Shown here in pieces: positions 9,634 through 19,508 of a DNA stretch of 64,000 nt. The number at the start of each line of letters is the position of its first letter. The stretch's first letter is position 1. This DNA is from Alteromonas ponticola (GTDB lineage Bacteria > Pseudomonadota > Gammaproteobacteria > Enterobacterales > Alteromonadaceae): NCBI RefSeq assembly GCF_012911815.1, contig NZ_JAATNW010000001.1, forward strand, positions 310,001 to 374,000. The letters run 5' to 3'. The notes below the pieces were generated by a model, which worked only from the letters and a program-made list of their open reading frames with translations, did no database searches and had not been told where the DNA came from. A program made the translations under genes and the position numbers.

Positions 9634-10428
9634 TTAAACGTAGTTGCGCGGTTTTTTGGTGGTGATGGCATCAATGTATGCATGCCATGAAGCATAGCCA
9701 AGCAGCGGCATGAGAAAGACAAATCCTATAAAGGCAGTTAAGAAGCCCAATACCACAAAAGTAAAAATAATACCGCCCCAGATAAACATCGGCACCTTAT
9801 TTTCCCACACCGCACTGACACTGGTTAATACGGCAGTGGCCAGATCCACTTTTCTCTCCATTAATATTGGTTGCGTAAAGGCGGTTAAAAATAGCAGGAT
9901 GGTAGTAAAAATTACGCCCACCAATGTACCCAAGGCAAGAAATGGAATGAAACTCTGATAGGTTTCATCGTAACTAGGGGGATAAAGCGCATGGATTAAC
10001 GAAGCCACCCGCAACCAAAAAATCATCATTACCATAAGCAGTATCACAAAACCCCACTCGTGCACCGCATTGCGTCTCATCGCACTAAGTGAATGGCGTA
10101 AGCTGGGCTTATGCTGCTTTTCCATCTCCCAACTGACATCATATAATCCAGCAGCTAAAAACGGACCTAATAACATAAAGCAGACTATGGCAGGCAGAAT
10201 AACCAGATGCCACCCTGTCATAGCCACCAGCCCGGTAATTGCCCATGGAATAAGAGCGAACATTATTCCGTAAAACAACGAAATGCCTGGCGCGCGTTTC
10301 ATATCTTGAAAACCCAGCGAGAGCCATTTGATTGGATCGCTGATATCCAGTTCCTTGCAGGGAATGACCCTGGCAATGCCACTTTCAGTAATCGCGTTTC
10401 TTGGTGTTTCTTTAAAGTGCTGCGACAT
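9634..10428 (-). CDS. DUF2189 integral membrane protein
   Basis: 264 residues with about six hydrophobic segments (for example ISLFYGIMFALIPWAITGLV, FVILLMVMMIFWLRVA, GTLVGVIFTTILLFLTAF and FVVLGFLTAFIGFVFLMPLL). A soluble N terminus of about 45 residues contains VIPCKELDISDPIKWLSLG, and the tail has GYASWHAYIDAI. These are hallmarks of DUF2189, inner-membrane proteins sometimes annotated as cytochrome c oxidase subunit I-like although the function is unknown. GGGGGAAAT lies just upstream of the ATG. It stands alone: the DUF3718-like gene lies 360 bases downstream and the LRAT-like gene 227 bases upstream. Confidence 0.75.
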   Translation of the reverse strand: MSQHFKETPRNAITESGIARVIPCKELDISDPIKWLSLGFQDMKRAPGISLFYGIMFALIPWAITGLVAMTGWHLVILPAIVCFMLLGPFLAAGLYDVSWEMEKQHKPSLRHSLSAMRRNAVHEWGFVILLMVMMIFWLRVASLIHALYPPSYDETYQSFIPFLALGTLVGVIFTTILLFLTAFTQPILMERKVDLATAVLTSVSAVWENKVPMFIWGGIIFTFVVLGFLTAFIGFVFLMPLLGYASWHAYIDAITTKKPRNYV

Positions 10429-10655
10429 ATTTCCCCCGAAAAATTGTGATCAGGTAGTCAGACTGTGATCGTTCACAATTCATACTAATCCACATTGCGA
10501 ATTAGTCATACCTATATTTACGATAGGCACAGATCCACAGGTTCTCAACTTTTTCGTTATTTTTCATGGTGGGAAATGATCTGATTAGGTAATGAGCCTA
10601 TTTGGTTATGCAGCAATCCCACTATGCGTATTGTCAATACGTAGCCAGAGCGTTT

Positions 10656-11177
10656 TTACCAGCGTGCGAGCTGCCAGTGTACAGAAGTCGCGTAATGCCT
10701 TGAGAGCGCTGCATTTAATTGCGCAAAACGGGTAATAGCAGGATTAGATCCGGTCAGACACCGAACCACATAGCGATGACAGTTGTTTTCAACCAGATCA
10801 TAATGAGAAAACTGAAATAGTGTTGCTATAGTACGCTCAACGCATGCAGATTGTGTCAGCACGTTAAGTTTGGCATCACAGGCAACAAATATTTTCTCGC
10901 CACTACGGTTGGCCAAAAACCGGGTGGGTGATATTGCGCGAATAAGCCCGGTTCCAGCCAGTTCGACAATCTTTCCTTCTAGCCAAATGCCCGTATGCTG
11001 AAACACGCCGTAGATCCCACAACACACAATGGCCCCGTCTACCGGTTCAACTTCAGTCTTACATTCGCCTGGGAAAACGCCCACATCGCCCGACGATTTT
11101 TGTTGCTCGCGGGCATACTCAACACCTGCAGCTGCGGCGACGATACCTGCACCAAGCCAGATTAAGGGTAATGGCAT
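10656..11177 (-). CDS. LRAT/NlpC-P60-like protein
   Basis: 173 residues. A hydrophobic N terminus (LPLIWLGAGIVAAAAGVEYA) is probably a membrane anchor or signal. Downstream are FQHTGIWLEGKIVELAGTGLI and then ENNCHRYV, which place a histidine in a first strand and a cysteine in an NCH motif as in the permuted papain-like LRAT domain (H-box and NCxxF). Known members are acyltransferases or thiol hydrolases acting on lipids; whether this one is active is not shown. Several extra cysteines (VCCGIYG, CKTEVEP) suggest disulfides or metal contacts. No operon partners. It could equally be described as a hypothetical protein with an LRAT-like core. Confidence 0.55.
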   Translation of the reverse strand: MPLPLIWLGAGIVAAAAGVEYAREQQKSSGDVGVFPGECKTEVEPVDGAIVCCGIYGVFQHTGIWLEGKIVELAGTGLIRAISPTRFLANRSGEKIFVACDAKLNVLTQSACVERTIATLFQFSHYDLVENNCHRYVVRCLTGSNPAITRFAQLNAALSRHYATSVHWQLARW

Positions 11178-11463
11178 ACTACCTCGCTAACACGTACCAA
11201 CATAAATACTCTCTTCCTATTATTATTTATAGGTGCAGCCAATATTGAGCACAACGGCTACTTTGTAAGCAGATATGAATGAATAGACCGTGTATCACCA
11301 CTACCCATATATCGAAAAAACCGAGTATTTCGTTGAACGACGTGTACCACTGCAAAATTCAATACCAATTTATTTAGGATCACAATTTCAATTAAAAATA
11401 GTACTTAACACCACACCCCACGGTACGATACTCTGGGCTCACTACTATTGATGTGTGGACACT

Positions 11464-12687
11464 ATGAAACCTGTATCTCGCTCTCATAAATTGGATAATG
11501 TCTGCTATGACATTCGCGGTCCCATTGCAGTTCAAGCCAGAAAAATGGAAGACGAAGGTCACCGCATTCTCAAACTGAATATTGGTAACCCGGCCCCTTT
11601 TGGTTTTGATGCACCTGATGACATTCTGCGAGATGTAATTCACAACCTGCCCACCTCCCAGGGTTATTCAGATTCAGCGGGTATCTATGCCGCACGGGTT
11701 GCTGTCATGCAGTACTATCAGCAGATGAATATTAAAGACATTCGGGTGGATGATGTCTTTATTGGCAATGGCGTATCAGAAATGATCATGATTGCCATGC
11801 AGGCGTTGCTTAACACTGGCGACGAAGTGCTCTTACCCAGCCCCGATTACCCCTTGTGGACCGCAGCGGTGAGCCTTTCATCCGGCACCCCGGTTCATTA
11901 TGTGTGTGACGAACAAGCCGATTGGTATCCTGATATTGACGATATCAAAAGTAAAATTACTTCCAATACTCGGGCAATTGTACTGATAAACCCGAACAAC
12001 CCGACCGGCGCGGTTTACAGTAAAGCGTTACTGGAAGACGTGGTTGAGCTGGCCAAACAGCACAATTTAATTGTTTTCAGCGACGAAATTTACGACAAGA
12101 TTTTGTTCGACAAAGCCAGACATACCTGCATTGCGTCACTGTCAGATGAGATTTTTTGCGTGACACTGGGTGGATTATCGAAAAACTATCGGGTGGCCGG
12201 CTTTCGTGCAGGTTGGTTAGTGGTCAGTGGCAACAAGCGGGTTGCTAAAGACTATATCGATGGAATCAATATGCTTTGTTCCATGCGGATGTGTGCCAAC
12301 GTACCCTGTCAAACCGCAATCCAGACTGCGCTTGGTGGCTATCAAAGTATCAACGATTTAATTGCAGAAGGAGGCCGCCTGAAAGTTCAGCGCGATCTAG
12401 CGACTTCAATGTTGAACGAGATTGACGGCATACATTGCGTTAAGCCCATGGGAGCAATGTATTGTTTCGCGCGGGTGGACGAGAAAAAGTTTAACATCAA
12501 GAATGATGAACAGATGGTTCTGGATTTACTCAGTTCAGAGAAAATCCTGCTGGTTCATGGTCGCGCATTCAATGTGCGTCAGGGGATTTATTTCCGCCTG
12601 GTTTTCTTGCCTCACAGTGACATTCTTGGCCCCGCGCTGACGCGAATTCAGCATTTCTTCAAACATTACCAGCAAATCGGGGCATAA
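11464..12687 (+). CDS. alaA: Glutamate-pyruvate (alanine) aminotransferase AlaA
   Basis: 407 residues, PLP-dependent class I/II aminotransferase making alanine from pyruvate and glutamate. The N terminus ([45 protein letters not shown]) matches E. coli AlaA almost position for position, which supports the ATG at 11464; a GTG three codons earlier at 11455 is the alternative. The PLP lysine lies in [17 protein letters not shown] and the cofactor-binding [11 protein letters not shown] motif is present. Immediately downstream is yfbR, as in E. coli. Confidence 0.93.
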   Translation: MKPVSRSHKLDNVCYDIRGPIAVQARKMEDEGHRILKLNIGNPAPFGFDAPDDILRDVIHNLPTSQGYSDSAGIYAARVAVMQYYQQMNIKDIRVDDVFIGNGVSEMIMIAMQALLNTGDEVLLPSPDYPLWTAAVSLSSGTPVHYVCDEQADWYPDIDDIKSKITSNTRAIVLINPNNPTGAVYSKALLEDVVELAKQHNLIVFSDEIYDKILFDKARHTCIASLSDEIFCVTLGGLSKNYRVAGFRAGWLVVSGNKRVAKDYIDGINMLCSMRMCANVPCQTAIQTALGGYQSINDLIAEGGRLKVQRDLATSMLNEIDGIHCVKPMGAMYCFARVDEKKFNIKNDEQMVLDLLSSEKILLVHGRAFNVRQGIYFRLVFLPHSDILGPALTRIQHFFKHYQQIGA

Positions 12688-12689
12688 TT

Positions 12690-13331
12690 GTGGAGCAAGG
12701 CAGTCATTTTTTTGCACATTTAGCGCGTATGAAACTCATTCAACGCTGGCCATTAATGCACAATGTACGCGTCGAAAACGTGCAGGAGCATAGCCTGCAG
12801 GTTGCCATGGTGGCCCATGCGCTGGCCCTTATTAAAAACCGCTTTTTTGATGGCCAACTCAATCCGGACCGCATTGCTACGCTGGCCATGTTTCATGATG
12901 TTTCAGAAGTGTTAACCGGTGATCTACCTACACCCGTGAAATACTTCAACCCCGCTATAAAAGAAGAATATAAAAAGATTGAAACTGCCGCTGAACGCGC
13001 GCTGATTGATATGGCGCCTGAAGCGTTTAAAGACGATTATGCCCGTTTGATTGACGGCGCCCATCACAGTAAAGAAGAAGCCTTTATTGTTAAAGCGGCC
13101 GACGTACTTTGTGCCTACTTAAAAACCCTGGAAGAGTTGGCCGCTGGCAACCGGGAATTTAAACTGGCCAAAAAACGGCTGGATAAGATGCTAAAAGAGT
13201 ACCATTCGCCCGAAGTTGACTATTTTCTGACCCAATATGTTCCCAGCTTTTCGTTGAGCCTGGACGAGATAACTCAGGACGAAAGCGAGTTCATGAAACG
13301 AACCGCTGATACCACCAATCAGGAAAAATAA
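12690..13331 (+). CDS. yfbR: 5'-deoxynucleotidase YfbR
   Basis: 213 residues, HD-superfamily phosphohydrolase that dephosphorylates deoxyribonucleoside 5'-monophosphates. The start is GTG at 12690, two bases after the alaA stop. The metal ligands are seen as [17 protein letters not shown] (first His and EH), [19 protein letters not shown] (HD) and a distal Asp in [11 protein letters not shown]. Length and order match E. coli YfbR (199 residues). Followed 14 bases later by a dGTPase gene, so three genes for amino acid and deoxynucleotide metabolism are probably co-transcribed. Confidence 0.93.
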   Translation: MEQGSHFFAHLARMKLIQRWPLMHNVRVENVQEHSLQVAMVAHALALIKNRFFDGQLNPDRIATLAMFHDVSEVLTGDLPTPVKYFNPAIKEEYKKIETAAERALIDMAPEAFKDDYARLIDGAHHSKEEAFIVKAADVLCAYLKTLEELAAGNREFKLAKKRLDKMLKEYHSPEVDYFLTQYVPSFSLSLDEITQDESEFMKRTADTTNQEK

Positions 13332-13345
13332 AGGACGCTGTTACT

Positions 13346-14701
13346 ATGCCCAATGGAAATCAATTGCATACTGAGTGGGACGCTGCCTGGCTCGAGCGCC
13401 ATCTTCCACGTACCCAAAACAGAGATGGCGATCACCGTAACCCGTTTCAGCGGGACAAAGCCAGAGTTCTTCATTCAGCCGCGTTTAGACGGTTGCAGGC
13501 CAAAACACAGGTGTTAGGTGTAGGGATTAGCGACTTCTATCGTACACGCCTGACCCATTCGTTGGAAGCCGCCCAAATCGGTACAGGCATTGCTGCCCAA
13601 TTACTGCAAAAGTTTCCGCAGGAAACTGAACGACTTAAACTGGACAGCAATCTAATTGAAACCCTATGTCTGGCGCACGATATTGGCCACCCCCCATTTG
13701 GGCACGGTGGCGAAATTGCCCTGCATTTTATGATGCAGGAATATGGAGGCTTTGAAGGCAACGGCCAAACCTTCAGAATTGTCACGCGATTAGAACCCTA
13801 CACTCAGCATCATGGCATGAATTTGTGCCGGCGCAGCATTTTAGGCTTAATCAAATACCCCAATTTTATTGACGCATTAACCCACCATCAATCGGCAGCC
13901 CGTCCGGCATCGTTGCGCAAGGTAAAAGCTGAACACGGGTTGCCGCCCAAGGGCCTTTATCGGTGCGATGAGCCCTTATTTAACTGGTTACTTGAACCAT
14001 TAAGTGACGCCGATAAAACCACCTTCATGAGCGTTACTGAATCCGAAGACAGCCACCACAAAACCCGATTCAAGTCTTTTGATTGCTCCATCATGGAGCT
14101 GGCAGATGATATTGCCTATGGCATTCACGATTTAGAAGACGCGATAGCGATGCAGATGATCACGCACGCTGATTTTATCGCGGGCGTGGCAGACCCGGTG
14201 AAAGCACTTGCACTGCCCTGGCTTTCCAGCGAAATCCATGCGCTTTCAGCCAAGCTTTTCAGTGCCTATCAATATGAACGAAAAAATGCCATTGGTGCAT
14301 TGGTGAATTATTTTATTACTGCCATATCAATCCATCATAATGAGCAATTTGAGCATCCTTTACTGGCCTACAATGCGCACTTGCCAGAAACTTATTTACG
14401 CGCATTAAGTCAGTTTAAACGTTTTGTGTTCGACAAAGTAATTCGCAAGCCCGAGGTTCAGCTACTCGAATACAAGGGGCAGCAAATTGTCATGGAGCTG
14501 TTCGAGGCATTTGCTTCTGATCCGGAGCGACTGTTACCGGAAAATACGCGCGTGCACTGGCGTGAAGCAGACGCGGAGGACAACGGCCAGCGTGTCATTG
14601 CCGATTACATTTCGGGTATGACGGATGAATTTGCTGCACGACTGTACGCCACTATGTTTATTCCCAAACATGGCAGTGGTAAAGAAGTGCTGACACCATA
14701 A
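13346..14701 (+). CDS. dGTP triphosphohydrolase-like HD protein
   Basis: 451 residues, HD-domain dNTP triphosphohydrolase that splits dGTP to deoxyguanosine and triphosphate in characterised relatives. Metal site residues appear in order: LTHSLEAAQIG, LCLAHDIGHPPFGHGGE and MELADDIAYGIHDLEDA. The N-terminal NRDGDHRNPFQRDKARVLHSAAFRRLQ block is typical of Dgt-type enzymes. It is shorter than E. coli Dgt (505). SD AAGGA precedes the ATG. Adjacent to the YfbR nucleotidase, consistent with a deoxynucleotide salvage or pool-control unit. Relatives are sometimes annotated as anti-phage dGTPases; nothing here proves a defence role. Confidence 0.85.
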   Translation: MPNGNQLHTEWDAAWLERHLPRTQNRDGDHRNPFQRDKARVLHSAAFRRLQAKTQVLGVGISDFYRTRLTHSLEAAQIGTGIAAQLLQKFPQETERLKLDSNLIETLCLAHDIGHPPFGHGGEIALHFMMQEYGGFEGNGQTFRIVTRLEPYTQHHGMNLCRRSILGLIKYPNFIDALTHHQSAARPASLRKVKAEHGLPPKGLYRCDEPLFNWLLEPLSDADKTTFMSVTESEDSHHKTRFKSFDCSIMELADDIAYGIHDLEDAIAMQMITHADFIAGVADPVKALALPWLSSEIHALSAKLFSAYQYERKNAIGALVNYFITAISIHHNEQFEHPLLAYNAHLPETYLRALSQFKRFVFDKVIRKPEVQLLEYKGQQIVMELFEAFASDPERLLPENTRVHWREADAEDNGQRVIADYISGMTDEFAARLYATMFIPKHGSGKEVLTP

Positions 14702-14776
14702 TTGAAAGATTGATCCCTTTTTCCAGGTCTGCTTCGTAATGATGAATACACTAGCACGCCTTACGAGAGGTTTTTC

Positions 14777-15778
14777 ATGGTCAAACGGTTCAAGCCCTCA
14801 GTCCGGCTGACAGAAAACGATGTCACCGATGAAGCAATCTACCAGGATCGACGACGCTATTTAAAAGCCATGGGATTCGTGGGTGCCAGCAGCCTGCTGG
14901 CCGGCAAAGCCAATGCCATCGACTGGTTTAGCGATGATGATGAATCATCGTTCAAAGGCAAGCCTTTAGATTTTAGCGTGAATGAAAACTATCGCATCAG
15001 CGAAACCAAAACGCCTTACGAAAAAGTCACCACATACAACAACTTTTTTGAATTCGGTACGGGCAAAGAAGATCCCGCAGAATATGCTGATGAATTTAAC
15101 ACCGAACCCTGGACATTGACCGTTGATGGCATGGTTGAAAAGCCATTTACACTGGATCACGCGCAACTTCTAAATAAGTTCGAATTGGAAGAGCGTATTT
15201 ACCGCTTACGTTGCGTCGAAGCCTGGTCAATGGTGATCCCCTGGATTGGCTTTGAGCTGAGCGCCCTGCTTAAAGAAGCCGCGCCCCTATCCAGCGCCAA
15301 GTATGTGGCATTGCAAACGATCGAGCGTCCTGAGCAAATGCGTGGGCAACGCAGTCGTTTTGTTGGCGGCGGCATTGACTATCCGTATGTCGAAGGTCTG
15401 CGGCTTGACGAGGCGATGCATCCATTAGCATTGATGACGGTAGGTCTATACGGAAAAACGTTACCCCCACAAAATGGTGCCCCTATCAGGTTAGCGGTGC
15501 CGTGGAAATATGGATTTAAAAGCATTAAATCCATTGTGCGAATTACCTTGACCGACAAGATGCCGCCAACCACCTGGAACCGATTAGCTCCGCAGGAGTA
15601 CGGCTTTTACGCAAACGTCAATCCACAAGTCGATCATCCACGTTGGAGCCAGGCCAGCGAACGCAGGATCACCCGGGGGGGGCTGTTTTCTCAGGAGCGT
15701 ATCGCAACACAACTTTTTAATGGTTACAGCGAAGTGGCGTCACTTTATAAGAATATGGATCTGACGCGATTTTTCTGA
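14777..15778 (+). CDS. msrP: Periplasmic methionine sulfoxide reductase, molybdopterin subunit MsrP
   Basis: 333 residues. A twin-arginine signal with [18 protein letters not shown] lies at about residues 30-45, followed by NEYR-like [26 protein letters not shown] and the molybdenum-ligand cysteine in [15 protein letters not shown]. This is the YedY/MsrP catalytic subunit that reduces oxidised methionines of envelope proteins, exported folded by Tat. GAGAGG precedes the ATG. Its stop (TGA) overlaps the start of msrQ, so the two are translated together and form the MsrPQ system. Confidence 0.92.
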   Translation: MVKRFKPSVRLTENDVTDEAIYQDRRRYLKAMGFVGASSLLAGKANAIDWFSDDDESSFKGKPLDFSVNENYRISETKTPYEKVTTYNNFFEFGTGKEDPAEYADEFNTEPWTLTVDGMVEKPFTLDHAQLLNKFELEERIYRLRCVEAWSMVIPWIGFELSALLKEAAPLSSAKYVALQTIERPEQMRGQRSRFVGGGIDYPYVEGLRLDEAMHPLALMTVGLYGKTLPPQNGAPIRLAVPWKYGFKSIKSIVRITLTDKMPPTTWNRLAPQEYGFYANVNPQVDHPRWSQASERRITRGGLFSQERIATQLFNGYSEVASLYKNMDLTRFF

Positions 15779-16395
15779 TGACTTTGTTCGCTCGCCCCGT
15801 CAGGCTGACTCAGTGGCAGTTACTCTCCACCAAGATAACGGTTCATGTATTGTTAACAGGCTACCTGGCCCTGTTGTTTTACGCAGGCGTAACTGACAAT
15901 CTGGGCGCCGATCCTGTTAAAGCACTGATCCACACCTCAGGTATCAGCAGCCTTAAAATCCTTTTTATTACTTTGCTAGTCTCACCACTGGCCAGCTTGC
16001 TACCGTGTGGCGACGTCATCAAATTAAGAAGAATGCTGGGTATCTATGCTTTTGTATATGCGCTTAGCCATTTTCTCGCCTATATTGCCTTTGAATTGCA
16101 GTTTGAATGGTCTCAGGTTGTCAGCGAAATAATAGCACGCCCCTATATCACCGTGGGGTTTGCCGCGTTGATTATTCTTACACTATTAACCCTCACCTCG
16201 CCCACCGTCATCCGCAGAAAAATGGGCAGACGCTGGCAAACGCTACATAACTTTATCTTTGTTGCCGGTTTTCTCATCATCGTGCATTACTGGTGGTCAC
16301 TGAAAGGCATTGATTTTACCGCCCTCACCTATGCAGCTATCGGTCTCGTTTTATTGCTGCTGAGAAAAAATAAATTACGCAGACTGATTCGCTAG
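15778..16395 (+). CDS. msrQ: Haem-binding membrane subunit MsrQ
   Basis: 205 residues with about six hydrophobic helices; the ferric-reductase-like transmembrane core has histidines in ALSHFLAYIAFE, LHNFIFVAGFLIIVHYWW and a helix-start LTGYLALLFY. MsrQ takes electrons from the quinone pool or flavin reductase and hands them to MsrP across the inner membrane. The ATG at 15778 overlaps the msrP stop. Length agrees with E. coli YedZ (211). Confidence 0.92.
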   Translation: MTLFARPVRLTQWQLLSTKITVHVLLTGYLALLFYAGVTDNLGADPVKALIHTSGISSLKILFITLLVSPLASLLPCGDVIKLRRMLGIYAFVYALSHFLAYIAFELQFEWSQVVSEIIARPYITVGFAALIILTLLTLTSPTVIRRKMGRRWQTLHNFIFVAGFLIIVHYWWSLKGIDFTALTYAAIGLVLLLLRKNKLRRLIR

Positions 16396-16501
16396 CCGGT
16401 AAGCAGCCCTTTAATTATGCCAAGCTGAACTGGCCGTATTCGCTAACATTTGAAAACTCAATTTTTTTAAAGTTTTTCTTGCACAGTAGTTATTTTTAAA
16501 A

Positions 16502-16534
16502 TACTGTATATCCATACACTGTATAAATAAACAA
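16502..16534 (+). promoter_or_regulatory. Two overlapping LexA (SOS) boxes
   Basis: CTGT-N8-ACAC at 16504-16519 inside taCTGTatatccatACActgta, and CTGT-N8-ACAA at 16519-16534, each one mismatch from CTGT-N8-ACAG and sharing one base. They end ten bases before the sulA-like start codon and so can block its promoter or ribosome binding. Confidence 0.7.
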
Positions 16535-16544
16535 GGAATTCGCT

Positions 16545-16919
16545 ATGACCGCTAACGTTTTTCAAATGCCTTTACCGATTGAATATCAGCCGCAACCTAA
16601 AAAGGTGCCAACGACTGGCAAGCCGAAAGGATGGTCATACTTATTAGCAAAGACACTGGCGTTTTCAAAGGACGCAACACATGCCATTCGTATTCAGCAA
16701 CCGGATCAGGCAGTGGTGCCAAGCTGGATTAAGAAGCTCATCGTGGCTGGCCAGTGCAATACTATTTTTGTAGAAGACCTGGCGCTGCCACTAACTGATC
16801 AGCAACAGATTATTGAACTATGCAGTTTGCACTCAGTGACCCTGATCAATGTGCGTAAAACGACAGATTACACTGCACCAAGTTTACAAAACGTATGTGC
16901 AGGGCCTTGGCTTAATTAA
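16545..16919 (+). CDS. SulA-like SOS cell division inhibitor
   Basis: 124 residues. The C-terminal two thirds read WSYLLAKTLAF... WIKKLIVAGQCNTIFVEDLALPLTDQQQIIELC, recalling the RecA-fold core of SulA, which binds FtsZ and stops division during DNA damage. It is shorter than E. coli SulA (169 residues), mostly at the N terminus and the end. The strongest support is regulatory: two overlapping LexA boxes end just before the AAGGAA ribosome site. It stands alone between msrQ and the YchJ-like gene. The protein similarity is weak by eye, so the name rests on the combination. Confidence 0.6.
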   Translation: MTANVFQMPLPIEYQPQPKKVPTTGKPKGWSYLLAKTLAFSKDATHAIRIQQPDQAVVPSWIKKLIVAGQCNTIFVEDLALPLTDQQQIIELCSLHSVTLINVRKTTDYTAPSLQNVCAGPWLN

Positions 16920-16962
16920 CTCGCCCCGCTACACTCGTTGCCACAAGCTTCTGGAGTAAAGT

Positions 16963-17433
16963 ATGACGAGTGGGTGTTATTGTGGTAGTGGTAAAGATTT
17001 TAGTCGTTGTTGCCAGCCAATTTTGCAGGGTGAACAACCGGCGAGTACAGCTGAAACGCTAATGCGGTCGCGCTATTCAGCGTATTGTACAAAAAATTAC
17101 TCCTATATATTGAACACTTATGCCGAAGCGAAACAGGCGCAATTAACTGAAGAAAGCCTGGCAAATTCTGCGAAAAACACAGTCTGGCTCCATCTTGATA
17201 TTGAGTCCGGTACAAGCCCCTCTGAAGATTTGGTTGAATTTAAAGCCTGGTCTAAAGAGCGCAACAGCATATATTTACTACACGAAACCTCCCGATTCAT
17301 TAAAGAAAAAGGCCAATGGCGTTATCTGGATGGCGAACTTCATTCAGACTGCGGCAAAGTTGCACTGGGCAGAAACGATCCATGCTTGTGTCACAGTGGA
17401 AAAAAATTTAAACAGTGCTGCCTGCGCCGATAA
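16963..17433 (+). CDS. YchJ-like UPF0225 protein with two SEC-C motifs
   Basis: 156 residues with an N-terminal SEC-C zinc motif (CYCGSGKDFSRCC) and a second at the C terminus (PCLCHSGKKFKQCC); the middle NTF2-like domain contains ETLMRSRYSAYC. This is the YchJ/UPF0225 layout. The function is unknown; SEC-C motifs bind zinc and in SecA contact SecB and ribosomes. SD TGGAG precedes the ATG. A small palindrome (ATGCC-GTTGTT-GGCAT) lies downstream near 17496-17511. Confidence 0.85.
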   Translation: MTSGCYCGSGKDFSRCCQPILQGEQPASTAETLMRSRYSAYCTKNYSYILNTYAEAKQAQLTEESLANSAKNTVWLHLDIESGTSPSEDLVEFKAWSKERNSIYLLHETSRFIKEKGQWRYLDGELHSDCGKVALGRNDPCLCHSGKKFKQCCLRR

Positions 17434-17585
17434 AAATCATTTACCTTTTTATACTTACCAAACTTTTACAATTCTATTACAGTAACTAACAACAAATGCC
17501 GTTGTTGGCATCTATAACGAGTCACCGTTTACTCAGCCAATAGTGATTTAAAACAAAAACGATAATTGACACTCAAGGAATGTCT

Positions 17586-19409
17586 ATGGAACTTTTTCAA
17601 AAGAAAACGCTCATTGCTGCACTGATCGGGGCCAGCTTGCTTTCAACCTCTGCAATGGCCCACAATGATGCAACCAACAAACGCCTGACCGCGGCGGATG
17701 CACAAGCATTCCTGGAGAATGCGCAAGCAGAGATAGAGAAAATTCAAACCCCTGCTGCTCATGCTCAATGGAGTTATGCGACTAATATTAATATGGATAC
17801 GGCCGCTGTCAGCGCTTATTTAAATGAGGTTTACTCGAATAAAGTAGCTCAATTTGCCAAGGAGGCAGCTAAATTTAATGATGTGCAGGTGGATGCTGAT
17901 ACCCGCCGCAAATTGAATTTGTTGCGTAATGGATTAACCATGCCGCCGCCGGCTGATCAGAAAAAATCAGAGCGACTGGCAGAAATTAATTCAAAGCTTG
18001 AAGGGATGTACGGCGCTGGCGAATACTGTCGTACCGAGGATGATTGTATCAACCTGGTGGACATGAGCGCTGAAATGGCGACGTCCAGAGACAAGGATTT
18101 GTTGCTTGAATACTGGAAGGGCTGGCGCGAAGTGTCGGTGCCCATGAAAGAACTTTATTCAGAACAGGTTGCTATTGCCAACGAAGGAGCGAAAGAACTT
18201 GGCTTTAAAAACGTCAGTGAATTGTGGCGTGGTAAGTACGACATGCCTGCTGACGAATTCCCTAAAGAACTTGATCGCTTATGGGGTCAGGTCCAGCCGT
18301 TTTACGAGTCACTTCACTGTCACGTTCGAGCCAAATTAGGCGAACATTACGGTGAAGACGTGGTACCACAAGACCAACCTATTCCTGCACATCTGTTAGG
18401 CAACATGTGGGCGCAAACCTGGGGCAATATCTATGATTTGGTTAAGCCTGAACAGGAAATGAAGGTTCCGGATGTCACCAAAGCATTGAAAGAACAGAAT
18501 TACGACGAACTAAAGATGGTCAAACAGGCTGAGTCGTTTTTCTCTTCTTTAGGTTTCGAAGAATTACCAGAAACATTCTGGGAGCGTTCACTGTTCCAAA
18601 AGCCTGAAGAACGAGATGTGCAGTGCCATGCATCAGCATGGAACCTGGATGATAAGGATGATTTGCGGATAAAAATGTGTATTCAGAAAACAGGTGAAGA
18701 ATTCAATGTTATTCACCATGAACTGGGCCACAACTATTATCAACGCGCTTATAAGGACCAACCACTGCTTTACCGTGGTTCGGCAAATGATGGATTCCAC
18801 GAAGCCATTGGCGATACCATTGCGCTGAGTATTACGCCTAAGTATCTGAAACAAATAGGTTTGATCGATACCATTCCAGATGAGTCAAACGACATCGGCA
18901 TGTTAATGCAGGTTGCGCTGGACAAAATTGCCTTTATTCCATTTGGACTCATGGTAGACCAATGGCGCTGGAAAGTGCTTTCTGGTGAAGTTACTCCAGA
19001 AAATTATAATAAAGTATGGTGGGAATTACGCGACAAATACCAGGGCGTAATGGCGCCCGTCTCTCGTGATGCGGACGCTTTCGACCCGGGCGCAAAGTAC
19101 CACGTACCGGCTAATGTCCCTTACACCCGCTACTTTTTAGCGCACATTTTGCAGTTCCAATTCCATAAAGCATTGTGTGATATCGCAGACGACAAGGGCC
19201 CGCTAAACCGCTGCTCTATTTACGGCAGTGAAGAGGCAGGAAAAGCGCTCAACGAAATGCTGGAAATGGGCATGAGCCAACCCTGGCAGGATGCGCTGGA
19301 AAAGCTGACTGGTACCAAGCAGATGGACGCCAGCACCATTCAGGCTTATTTCGCGCCACTCAAGAAATGGCTGGACGAACAAAATCAAGGCCGTCAATGC
19401 GGCTGGTAA
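17586..19409 (+). CDS. M2-family (ACE-like) zinc peptidyl-dipeptidase
   Basis: 607 residues from the ATG at 17586; AAGGA ends six bases upstream, whereas the ATG at 17580 touches it. A signal peptide (KKTLIAALIGASLLSTSAMAH) sends it to the periplasm. The zinc site is HHELGHNYYQ with the third ligand in DGFHEAIGDTIALS, exactly the M2 pattern HExxH-x23-E, and FxPGAKYHVPANVPYTRYFLAHILQFQFHKALC matches the conserved substrate/chloride region of angiotensin-converting enzyme relatives. It removes C-terminal dipeptides from peptides. A strong terminator follows. Confidence 0.9.
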   Translation: MELFQKKTLIAALIGASLLSTSAMAHNDATNKRLTAADAQAFLENAQAEIEKIQTPAAHAQWSYATNINMDTAAVSAYLNEVYSNKVAQFAKEAAKFNDVQVDADTRRKLNLLRNGLTMPPPADQKKSERLAEINSKLEGMYGAGEYCRTEDDCINLVDMSAEMATSRDKDLLLEYWKGWREVSVPMKELYSEQVAIANEGAKELGFKNVSELWRGKYDMPADEFPKELDRLWGQVQPFYESLHCHVRAKLGEHYGEDVVPQDQPIPAHLLGNMWAQTWGNIYDLVKPEQEMKVPDVTKALKEQNYDELKMVKQAESFFSSLGFEELPETFWERSLFQKPEERDVQCHASAWNLDDKDDLRIKMCIQKTGEEFNVIHHELGHNYYQRAYKDQPLLYRGSANDGFHEAIGDTIALSITPKYLKQIGLIDTIPDESNDIGMLMQVALDKIAFIPFGLMVDQWRWKVLSGEVTPENYNKVWWELRDKYQGVMAPVSRDADAFDPGAKYHVPANVPYTRYFLAHILQFQFHKALCDIADDKGPLNRCSIYGSEEAGKALNEMLEMGMSQPWQDALEKLTGTKQMDASTIQAYFAPLKKWLDEQNQGRQCGW

Positions 19410-19430
19410 TGTTTTACAACTAACTAAAGA

Positions 19431-19461
19431 AAGCACCGGTAAATAATCCGGTGCTTTTTTT
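19431..19461 (+). terminator. Rho-independent terminator after the M2 peptidase
   Basis: AGCACCGG and CCGGTGCT pair around an 8-nt loop and are followed by seven T's. Confidence 0.9.
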
Positions 19462-19508
19462 CTGCCAAAAGCGCCCTGCTTTGCCTGGCGATTGCACCGT
19501 TTATCGCG

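Noticed and set aside
13346..14701. Anti-phage role of the dGTPase gene
   Set aside because: Some relatives are named so, but the neighbours here are housekeeping genes and nothing specific to defence is visible.
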